Assembly (NCBI GenBank): GCA_030789695.1 | Contig: CM061138.1 | Span: forward strand, 13,650,214-13,714,213 | DNA: 64,000 nt | Origin: Scilla litardierei | Taxonomy: Eukaryota; Streptophyta; Magnoliopsida; Asparagales; Asparagaceae | Direction of reading: 5' to 3' | In this document: positions 58,501-64,000 of the stretch, piece by piece | Layout: every line of letters starts with the position of its first letter | Numbering within the stretch: the stretch's first letter is position 1 | The notes under the pieces: model-generated | Seen by the model: only the letters and a program-made list of their open reading frames with translations | What the model was told of the DNA's origin: nothing | Databases searched by the model: none | Translations under genes and position numbers: made by a program

Positions 58501-60581
58501 ATTTATCGTTGCAGAATGCAAATTACATTTGTTCCAATCAATTCACATTCGTGTTGTTCTCACACTTCATAAACCAATATTAGTTTTTTTTTCACATTCA
58601 TTTTGTTCTCTGAACTCACAAATCAAGTACAGTTAAATTCAAAAGAACCTTTAAGAAAAAAATATAAGGAGTTCACGGGCCAAATTCCATTGCTGCACAA
58701 CCAACAAAAATAGGATGACAAATTAGAGCCCCAAAGTCAATATGATCTGTCTTCCCCATGCAGCTTCAATAGTGAGTCTAAATAAGAGAAAATCGCTTTA
58801 TCCACAATATATCACATAAACTCTTCTTCTCCATTCTCTGCATTAGCAACATCCCAACAGCAATAAAAAAGACTATATGTCGAGAAATTATTTTGCTCCA
58901 TGCATGAGTCTTTTAATGGAAATCTCATCTATTAATCAGAAAGTACCATATCGCTTGGCTAAGATGCTCAATCAACTCCTATTCTATAACGCATGAGATC
59001 TCAATCAATTAGTCAACATTCCATGAACCAAACTAAGCATAAATTCCAACAAAAGAATAAAATTCCAATGGTCTACAACAAAACCAAGAAGAAACTGAAC
59101 ATGGTCATCTATGTCATAACACTAGTATCAGTTTACATAATAATCAACCTTAAACATGCTCCATTATTCCGAGTGCATAATCCCAGCTACATCCTGTTGA
59201 TCCCATAAACCCAAAACCCCGACTCTTTCTTTGAAAACTAAGATCAAACTCTTAGCATTACAAAAGCTCAGTAATTTCAAATAAAATCTATGTATTGCTC
59301 TTACATTCTTTCTTTATTTTTCTATTTTTCTATTCTGTATACCACAATCACGTATGTCATTATCAACTCAAACTGAAACCCAATCTCCGTCTCAAATCAT
59401 ACGATATTGACAGCCCAAAAGGACCAAAAGCCCAATAGATTCCAATAAAACCAATCATTTTAGCCTAAAAGAGCCAAATGCTCATTAATTTCCAATAAAA
59501 CCAGGCATTTTTTTACTTTCTTTTCTTTTTGGGACAACTCTTGAGCCCCAATGCATACAATGATATCAATTTAAATTGAACCACAATATCCAAATTTCAA
59601 ACTATAAAATACTCACAGACACAGAAAGGCCAAAAGCTCAGTATTTCCAATAAAAACCATTGCTATCATTACAATAATTAAAAATTACAAAATACTCAAC
59701 GGTTGAATATAAACAAACCTAAAATCTATATGAAATCTTTTGCACCATCCACACCTCTGCTAATGGCAACCTCAGATGTGGAGTCATTAAGAACTATATC
59801 GCTTGGCCTAGGCACTCAGTCAACTCCCTTTCTATAATTAGTGCAATTGGTGCATAAAAATATCGATAGTCCTAACCATCTGAATCGATTCTCCAGCAAT
59901 CCAGGAATCAAAGTAAGCACGAAATTCCAACAAAAAGACAAACAACACCAAGGCCTATAACAAAGCCAGTATCAATTTAAACAGTAAGCATCACTCCAAG
60001 TGCCTAGACCACAATACCCAATTGTTAAGAGCAATTAAAACTGAAACCCTGAGATACCCACAACCCCCAAAACGCAAAAAGCGCATTCATTTCCAATAAA
60101 ATCTAGACCCCAAGCACAACCGATCTATCCGCAAAACCCCAAACCCCAATTGTCCACATCAATTACAACTGAAACCCAAAGATACCCACAAACCCCAAAA
60201 CGCCAACAGCTCATTCACTTCCAATAATATCCCTTACTTCCATCGCAATCATCAAAAATCACAGAATACAAACATAAATTAAACCAATTTTAGAGTGTCT
60301 TCGCTTCAGTAATTTGTTTTTCGTTTGGTACCTGAAGCTGAGGTGATTGAAGAGTGGAGCAAAGAGACGGCAGTGTTGACAAATAGAGGGTCTCTAGAGA
60401 GAGAATGTCGGATGGCAAAGTTTGCGGCTTGGTAGAAAGAGAAGCCCAATACTAAGGTAGCCAGCTCTCTTCTCTTGTTGAAGACAATCTCGAACATAAC
60501 TGAGACTCCCCATAGAACCAGCGTCGCCCAAAAGAACACCGAACTGTCTCTCCTCCCGCTGCTGCTACTCATCCTCGCCAT
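40224..60581 (-). CDS. TLC-domain (TRAM-LAG1-CLN8) membrane protein, complete, three exons over 20 kb
   Basis: Exons on the - strand: 60581-60332, 53386-53109 and 40526-40224 (stop TAA), 831 bp, 276 residues. The joins are consensus GT-AG with phases 1 and 0. The TLC domain is a multi-pass lipid-sensing or lipid-handling fold of internal membranes; the precise substrate of this plant subfamily is not known to me. Visible: hydrophobic segments near residues 13-34, 40-58, 68-90, 108-128, 145-165, 170-185 and further ones in exon 3; the [46 protein letters not shown] and [13 protein letters not shown] blocks with paired His; and a basic C-terminal tail ([11 protein letters not shown]). The start is the first ATG of exon 1. 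Introns of 6.9 and 12.6 kb are full of transposons yet the frame is intact. Confidence 0.88.
41468..41475 (+). promoter_or_regulatory. TATA box of the 5' LTR
   Basis: TATAAATA lies about 295 bp before the LTR end. The matching place in the 3' LTR (about 43613) reads CTATAAGC, so the box is lost there. Confidence 0.45.
43811..44267 (+). mobile_element. Solo LTR, 457 bp, TSD CATTC, nested in a 3' LTR
   Basis: It starts TGATGCGATT and ends CCTATCA, and CATTC flanks it at 43806-43810 and 44268-44272. Removing it and one CATTC restores alignment between the two host LTRs. No primer binding site or internal domain is present, so it is the product of LTR-LTR recombination. It contains GCGGACGGTGC/GGTGCATCGAAC repeats at its left end. 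Confidence 0.85.
44211..44642. repeat. Identical 166-bp direct duplication
   Basis: Bases 44211-44376 recur without a visible mismatch at 44477-44642. Each copy spans the last 57 bases of the solo LTR, its CATTC duplication and the tail of the host LTR. The 100-bp spacer is a degenerate array of TTCAGTTTTTATCTTTTA-like units, pointing to replication slippage. Identity means the event is recent or the site was assembled twice. Confidence 0.85.
45035..45390 (-). repeat. 3' LTR of the gypsy element
   Basis: It matches 52297-52666 with scattered differences and small indels, including GGGCTTATAATGGGCTGAT where the other copy has one GGGCTGAT unit. Confidence 0.85.
45935..49733 (-). pseudogene. 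Decayed gypsy Gag-Pol
   Basis: Reading leftward on the - strand: a Gag N terminus with coiled coil ([20 protein letters not shown], about 49640) and an acidic part; a GC-rich Pro/Gly-coding stretch (about 49130-49420); protease at about 48790-48560 with [13 protein letters not shown], where the usual D-S/T-G is D-N-G; reverse transcriptase at 47798-47550 with [18 protein letters not shown] and the FFDD catalytic pair; further RT sequence at 47527-47318; RNase H at 47243-47052 with [16 protein letters not shown] and KSVYEHELW; integrase scraps at 46386-45935 beginning [14 protein letters not shown]. Order PR-RT-RH-IN defines Ty3/gypsy. Stops and frameshifts between blocks exclude function. Confidence 0.85.
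49734..50094 (+). repeat. 5' LTR of the nested gag-only element
   Basis: It aligns with 51843-52208 through shared blocks such as GGAATTTTATTCG, GTAAAAGCCTATATAAA, GGCCCCAAGATTGGA and TAAAATCCATCCC. Ends TG and CA are intact. Confidence 0.85.
50203..51603 (+). pseudogene. Gag-like relic with acidic repeat tail
   Basis: The first part (50203-50820) is GC-rich and codes Ser/His/Pro-rich residues without a known domain. The recognisable core is at 50899-51153: [20 protein letters not shown] and [16 protein letters not shown], the pattern of a Ty3/gypsy Gag core in which a Trp pair follows LxGxAxxW. A stop lies at 51151-51153. A separate frame (51310-51603) codes an acidic tail with repeated PELK/PEPK-like pairs ([14 protein letters not shown]). 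No zinc knuckle was seen. It is inactive in this copy. Confidence 0.65.
51843..52208 (+). repeat. 3' LTR of the nested gag-only element
   Basis: It begins TGATAAGGATCC and ends CTACATCA, followed at once by the CAAAC duplication and then the interrupted gypsy leader. Confidence 0.85.
52282..52293 (-). other. Primer binding site of the gypsy element
   Basis: On the - strand TGGTATTAGAGC lies three bases inside the 5' LTR end (52297). It matches the complement of the initiator tRNA-Met 3' end with one change from TGGTATCAGAGC. It fixes the orientation of the element. Confidence 0.75.
52297..52666 (-). repeat. 5' LTR of the gypsy element
   Basis: The right-hand LTR, which is 5' for this - strand element. 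It contains an uninterrupted run of about 20 C (about 52550-52571) not present in its partner, a slippage expansion. Confidence 0.85.
53109..53386 (-). CDS. TLC gene exon 2
   Basis: It encodes residues 84 (shared codon) to 176, including [40 protein letters not shown] and [20 protein letters not shown], the core of the TLC domain with its conserved His pair. The acceptor is GTGCAG at 53387-53392, the donor GAG/GTATAT at 53108. Confidence 0.88.
54190..54660 (+). repeat. GC-rich tandem leader of the LINE
   Basis: Variants of CCAGGCGGCGATCTCTTCCA repeat every 15-30 bp, more than a dozen times. Such 5' repeats in LINE leaders can act as internal promoters (inference). Short frames across it on both strands are repeat translations. 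Confidence 0.75.
54780..56279 (+). pseudogene. LINE ORF1: DUF4283 with CCHC zinc knuckle, decayed
   Basis: The reading frame probably opens at 54786 ([16 protein letters not shown]) and is shifted several times. The DUF4283 core reads [19 protein letters not shown] (about 55270-55330) and then, in the frame from 55419, [40 protein letters not shown] and a zinc knuckle [14 protein letters not shown] (CX2CX4HX4C) at about 55659-55700. A hydrophilic, Asp/Ser-rich C-terminal part (55758-56279) ends in TAA. This order is that of plant L1 ORF1 proteins, RNA-binding partners of the retrotransposition complex. Internal stops (about 55015 and 55148) make this copy non-functional as full ORF1. Confidence 0.8.
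56790..57117. repeat. Tandem duplication, 166-bp unit, two copies
   Basis: Units at 56790-56955 and 56956-57117 differ at only a few positions (for example CTAATCTATCATCTGATAAC against CTAATTTATCATATGATAAC). No element ends are visible. It is recent relative to neighbouring duplications. Confidence 0.88.
58740..60240. repeat. Diverged intronic duplication and CCAATAAAACC repeats
   Basis: Segment 58930-59220 (ATATCGCTTGGC, ATTCCAACAAAA, AGTATCAGTTTA, CCGAGTGC) recurs in diverged form at about 59795-60030. Between and after them, words such as TTTCCAATAAAACCA and AACCCCAAAACG repeat several times. An old duplication within TLC intron 1. Confidence 0.5.
60332..60581 (-). CDS. TLC gene exon 1
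   Basis: It encodes residues 1-83 plus one base: a Ser/Arg-rich cytosolic start ([14 protein letters not shown]), two membrane segments and [18 protein letters not shown]. The donor is CAG/GTACC at 60331. Upstream (60582-60720) is the probable 5' UTR and core promoter; no clear TATA box was identified. Confidence 0.85.
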
Positions 60582-60930
60582 TCTTTTCTCCTCCCCTCTC
60601 GCCCCGTATCTAGGTTCTTTAATTCCAAGCTTTTTTATCCCTTTACTTGCCTCTTTGATTGCGCTTGACAGCTGTGCAACGCACGCGAGCTAAAATATCT
60701 ATTATACAGTTGACAACGATTTTTGAATCTTAGGGCTGATTAGGACAAGATAAAAGACGGTTGGGAATTGATCTTGGTGAATCAACGGTTCAGATGAAGA
60801 GTTGCGTTTTAAAACTGGGTTTTTGCAACATGGAATCATTGCAAACATTGATTCGCACCACTAATTTAATAAAGCCAAATCTCAAGGATCATTCCCGAGG
60901 CACAACAACCGCACAGTAAGCTAGGCTGAA
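60582..60930. other. Upstream region of the TLC gene
   Basis: The promoter must lie here or further right on the - strand. Nothing specific such as a TATA box at a normal distance can be supported. Confidence 0.35.
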
Positions 60931-60934
60931 TAGG

Positions 60935-61425
60935 GATGGCAGTAATGGCCTGACCCGCTCGACCCGACCTGGCCCAACCAGGTTTTGGCCCGGCCCGACC
61001 CGGCCCGCAGCCGGGTCGGGGCAAGCTTGGGCTTTGTATGCGCCCCGGCCCGCCCCGACCCGCCCCGGTAGAGTATAGAGGTTCTAAAAAACCTTACTAT
61101 TTTGATGCAGACTATGCAGTCAGCGAATAACATATGACTCATACTCTATTCCACGGTTCTCCTAATTGGGCCAATTCTCAATTCCAAATTACCAAATAAA
61201 TCATAATCTCCCAATTCACAAATAAAATTTTTATTTGGGATTCATATGGATGTCATTAATGACCTGACCCGACCGGCCCGACCCGGCCCGACCTGGCCCG
61301 ACCCGGTTTTGGTAAGAAAGAAACCGCCCCGCCCCGGCCCGCGACCCGCCCTGCCACGGCCTGTTGATGAGTCGGGGCAAGCTTGGGTAGTTAAATACCC
61401 GCCCCGCCCCGCAATATTGCCATTC
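60935..61425. repeat. Paired GGCCCGACCC-rich repeats
   Basis: Two blocks (about 60937-61075 and 61247-61425) are made of GACCCG, GGCCCG and GCCCCG words and share the layout: AATGRCCTGACCCG start, GGTTTTGG, then GGGTCGGGGCAAGCTTGGG or GAGTCGGGGCAAGCTTGGG, and a CCCGCCCC end. They look like two copies of a short dispersed element ending GGGATGGCA or TGCCATTCC at the outer edges. Stop-free frames across them are not genes. Confidence 0.65.
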
Positions 61426-61559
61426 CTAAGGCCGAAACACAGAATTGAGACATTAGAAAGCGCCCTCCCAAATTGGGACAATAAACGCCTGTCTGAAACA
61501 TTAAATTGGGACAAAAAACCCCTCGAGACAGCAAACGCCTCTTCGTTTACACTGCCAGA

Positions 61560-61624
61560 CATCTCCACCCCTCTATCATATCCTAAAAACAAATCTCCAC
61601 CCCTCTATCATATCCTAAAAACAA
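61560..61624. repeat. Two copies of a 32-bp unit
   Basis: ATCTCCACCCCTCTATCATA followed by TCCTAAAAACAA occurs twice back to back, directly upstream of the candidate exon at 61631. Confidence 0.8.
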
Positions 61625-61630
61625 AAGCAA

Positions 61631-61899
61631 ATGGTATCACTTTGGCTTCTATTCAAAATGACGATGGGCAGCATCGCCACCTTCTCCTCCGAAAGATGCG
61701 TCTTCCTGCCCTCGCCGTCTGCTTCCACTCAGGCTCTCCCCTCATGCCTCCATTTGCGGCGATCTACCTGGAGCTTCTCATATGCGAGGGAGATATTGAG
61801 AGCGAGCAGAAGGAAAGGGCACGAGAAGAGAAGGGGAAAAACTGGAGGGAGGAGATGAAGGCGCCATCGATTTGGTCGATCTGGACGTGTGTAAAGTGA
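61631..61899 (+). CDS. Candidate 5' exon of an unidentified gene (weak)
   Basis: The segment is moderately GC-rich among AT-rich flanks. From the ATG near 61658 a frame reads MTMGSIATFSSERCVFLPSP and continues Ser/Arg-rich, poor in acids, until a stop at 61856; the first 50 residues look like a chloroplast transit peptide. A GTAAAG donor-like site lies near 61891. No downstream exon is recognised before the Helitron 3' end at 62495 and no homologue is known to me. It could equally be a 5' UTR, a gene fragment or chance. Confidence 0.2.
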
Positions 61900-62270
61900 G
61901 CCAATGTCTATCTGTTTCTCTATTTTTGAAACGATTTCATCATTTTTTGATCCACAAACCCGCAGCTGAGATCTGTAATTTTTACTGATTATTAGAGGAT
62001 TTTGGATTTGATCGCCCAAATGTTGCAATTTTTGGGAGGAATGGTGTAGATTGATGAATTAAGCTTAGAGTTTAGTTTCTTTCTTTATTAATTTAGGGCT
62101 GTTTTTGAATCTTTGTCTTACGTGTCAGTTTTGTTCCAGACAAATTTTAGGTTGTTGACTGTGACGCTGACTAGAACAATGAAAAGAGAAATTTTCCAAA
62201 AAAAATTGAGAAAATAAACTAATTAAAAGCACAAATTAATAGAAATACAATAATAACCGAACGTGGGTTC
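61900..62270. other. No gene recognised
   Basis: T-rich, intron-like sequence after the candidate exon. Nothing else supported. Confidence 0.35.
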
Positions 62271-62279
62271 GATAATTAA

Positions 62280-62495
62280 GCCATATAAATAATTTTAACC
62301 GCGCCGAAGGCGCCCGCTCCGATTTTTACACTAATTTGGTGTTCCGTGTCGAAGGCGCCCGCGCCGAATTTGTTGTTCTGCACCGAATTTGTTGTTCCGC
62401 GCAATTTTGGTTGTAGAAATAATTTTTTGGGGAGCAAAGATTTCGCGGGGGAAAATCTTAAATAAACCGTGCCCGCAGGCACGGGTTATGACTAG
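62280..62495 (+). mobile_element. Helitron 3' end, same family, + strand
   Basis: The hairpin CCGTGCCCGCAGGCACGG (about 62467-62484) is followed by GTTATGACTAG ending at 62495 and then T. Upstream lie GCGCCGAAGGCGCCCGC and AATTTGTTGTTC words of the family minisatellite. The TC-type 5' end seen in the other two copies was not found, so the left border is unknown. Confidence 0.7.
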
Positions 62496-62525
62496 TTATA
62501 TTTAAAAAGAACTGTTCTGCAAAAT

Positions 62526-63230
62526 GGGTGTTGCTTTGCGCACCGACCGTTTTAACCACGTGCACTTCCCACTTATTTACAAGTTTGTCATTCAATTACA
62601 TTATGCACACATACCACTTATTCCTCTTTTGCACTCACCCTGCGCCCCCTACCATCGAGGATTCGACGACGATTTACTAGGGGGTGGAATGTGTAGGGTG
62701 GAAGAGGTTGAAGGGTGTTAGGCCATGGGGAGGTCTGATGAGGGGACGGCAGATGGGGCTAGGTAAGAGGGGGAGGGGGCTTGGGATGTCAGCTGAGGAG
62801 GAGGTGTGGCTCGAAACGTCGAGTGTAAGAGGAGGATGTGGGCCGGGGAGGGTGACGGAGGGAGCGGCGACGGATGGATATGGGGGCTAGGAAGGTTAGA
62901 GGGGGTGGCGATAGGGCTGGGGAGGTCGGAGGCGGGGTGGCGGGGGCGGCAGCGGGGGAGGGCGAAAGAGGGATATGTTGGCAGGGGAGACCAGATGAGG
63001 GTCGGCATTGCCACCCGCCACCATTCGACCGCTGCCCGCCACCATTCAGTCATTTTACTCACCGTGCATCCTTAGAGCCATTTTAGGAAATTTGGTCCTG
63101 AGAGTGCATTGTGTGTAATTTTAATGACAAACTTGTAAATAACTAAATAAGTAGCTTTGGAGTAATGGCAACGCTTGTAAATAAGTGTTATGTGCGCAGA
63201 GTAAACCCGTGGGTGCGCAAAGCAATCCCC
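62526..63230. mobile_element. Long-TIR element with GC-rich interior (MULE or Pack-MULE-like)
   Basis: GGGTGTTGCTTTGCGCACC at 62526-62544 is mirrored by GGTGCGCAAAGCAATCCCC at 63212-63230, and the similarity continues inward: CTTATTTACAAG and TTTACAAGTTTGTCATT (about 62570-62600) have inverted partners at about 63107-63150 and 63170-63190. The interior (about 62640-63070) is GC- and purine-rich, unlike the AT-rich ends, as in Mutator-like elements carrying captured gene fragments. A 9-bp target duplication could not be confirmed. No transposase. Confidence 0.55.
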
Positions 63231-63301
63231 CAAAACAACGATTGACTTGATAGTACCTGCCTTGCATTACTCCTATTTTCTTGTTTTGAAAATAGTTCTT
63301 C

Positions 63302-63627
63302 TGTTATGAATCAACTACTGAGGGGAGAGCACTCAAGTCTATATTTATAGTCAAAGGGGAGAATACAAGTGGGTATGGGCCCAACCACTTGGGTTGGCCC
63401 AATAACTCACCAACCCAGTAAATACCCATTCACAACACTCCCCCTTATCCAGCCATGGTTGTGGACCCCGCTCATGAATACTTCAGGATTCTGAGCCTGT
63501 ATGGGTCTCACATGGGGTGGATACTTCAGGATCCTGAGTTGGTGAGATTTGCCTCGTTAAAACCTTTGGCTATGGAAAACCCAGTGGGAAAAACCATAGC
63601 TAAGGGAAAAGAGTACAAACTCTGCCA
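63302..63627 (-). repeat. Copia LTR (3' LTR of a - strand element)
   Basis: On the - strand it begins TGGCAGAGTTTGTACTC next to a purine tract (AGATCAGGGGGAGC) and ends GATTCATAACA at 63302. It contains CCTATACAGG/CTCAGGATCCTGAAG-type repeats: two CTTCAGGAT(C/T)CTGAG palindromes. Confidence 0.65.
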
Positions 63628-63652
63628 AGCTCCCCCTGATCTGTACAAGCTC

Positions 63653-64000
63653 TCAAGCTTTCAGATCTCTTAGGCGTCTCATTCCAATCCTATGTACAAG
63701 TTTTCTAAAGGTAGCAGTAGGAAGGGCTTTAGTGAACAAGTCTGCCAAATTGTCACATGACTGCACTTGTCTGATGTCGATCTTGCCATCTCTCTGTAGC
63801 TCGTGCGTCCAGAAAAACTTTGGTGAAATGTGTTTCGTTCTGTCGCCTTTGATGAAGCCACCTCGTAGCTGAGCTATGCAAGCAGCATTGTCCTCGAACA
63901 TGGTAGTGGGCTCGAGGTCTCCAGTCTTCAGTCCGGTCGTGGACAAGATGTGGTGGATGACTGAGCGTAGCCATACACATTCTCTGCTTGCTTCATGGAT
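63653..64000 (-). CDS. Ty1/copia Pol, RNase H C terminus (partial, runs off the window)
   Basis: The frame is open from the window edge to a stop at 63653. It reads IHEASRECVWLRSVIHHILS, then EDNAACIAQLRGGFIKGDRT with the DN-AAI motif, KHISPKFFWTHEL, and DIRQVQSCDNLADLFTKALP, the standard end of copia RNase H. No stop or frameshift is visible in these 116 codons, so this copy may be younger than the others in the window. The rest of the element lies beyond base 64000. Confidence 0.88.
   Translation of the reverse strand: MHEASRECVWLRSVIHHILSTTGLKTGDLEPTTMFEDNAACIAQLRGGFIKGDRTKHISPKFFWTHELQRDGKIDIRQVQSCDNLADLFTKALPTATFRKLVHRIGMRRLRDLKA

Larger units (their letters stand above)
53387..60331 (-). 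other. TLC intron 1, 6.9 kb
   Basis: It contains an ORF1-only LINE (54173-56488), a 166-bp tandem duplication (56790-57117) and a diverged intronic duplication (58740-60100), annotated separately. The unassigned parts, 53387-54160 and 57120-58730, show no gene; a minor repeat GTTCCAAAGGTATAATTG occurs twice in 58110-58260. Confidence 0.7.

Noticed and set aside
61246..61899. 217-residue open frame across the GGCCC-rich repeat
   Set aside because: The first half is repeat sequence and the frame differs from the one with transit-peptide-like composition; no domain.

Overview
This is a 64 kb piece of a repeat-rich flowering-plant nuclear genome. The evidence is spliceosomal GT-AG genes for plant-specific or plant-conserved proteins, a eukaryotic tRNA-Gln with internal A and B boxes, very long introns, and plant-type transposons (Ty1/copia, Ty3/gypsy, TR-GAG-like elements, Helitrons, hAT, PIF/Harbinger, an L1-type LINE). 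The species cannot be fixed from sequence alone. Apart from a few GC-rich islands the DNA is AT-rich. No rRNA, CRISPR or organellar block was seen.

Host genes, left to right. (1) The last two exons (16561-16671, 21170-21421, + strand) of a coiled-coil protein that I cannot name with certainty. (2) A complete four-exon filament-like plant protein gene (FPP, 30401-39002, +, 873 aa). (3) A tRNA-Gln(TTG) at 39712-39783. (4) A complete three-exon TLC-domain membrane protein gene on the - strand (60581-40224, 276 aa) whose 831 bp of coding sequence is spread over 20 kb because of two introns of about 12.6 and 6.9 kb.

Most of the rest is transposon-derived, and several elements can be closed to the base by target-site duplications (TSDs): a PIF/Harbinger MITE (740-1239, TTA); a hAT element with a DUF4371-type transposase relic (6757-8067, imperfect 8-bp TSD); a gag-only LTR element of TR-GAG type (9757-12361, CATGT); an LTR element without coding capacity (26114-28294, ATTTC) whose 5' LTR is split by a Helitron; a solo LTR (43811-44267, CATTC) inside the 3' LTR of an older element; a Ty3/gypsy element (45035-52666, TAATT) that carries a second gag-only element (49734-52208, CAAAC) just behind its primer binding site; and an ORF1-only LINE (54173-56488, 12-bp TSD). 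Three Helitron 3' ends of one family (left edges 23457 and 26156 on -, right edge 62495 on +) share a near-perfect GC hairpin and a CTAG terminus.

The layout is gene islands in a nested-transposon matrix. TLC intron 2 alone holds a decayed LTR element with a solo LTR inside it and a gypsy element with a TR-GAG inside it; intron 1 holds the LINE. Because the TLC exons still join in frame with consensus splice sites, the gene appears to tolerate this load. I found no convincing new enzymatic system. The most novel items are the ORF1-only LINE with a repeated 5' leader, the two gag-only retrotransposons, the coding-free LTR element with a duplicated C-rich interior, and the Helitron family with apparent head-to-tail joining.
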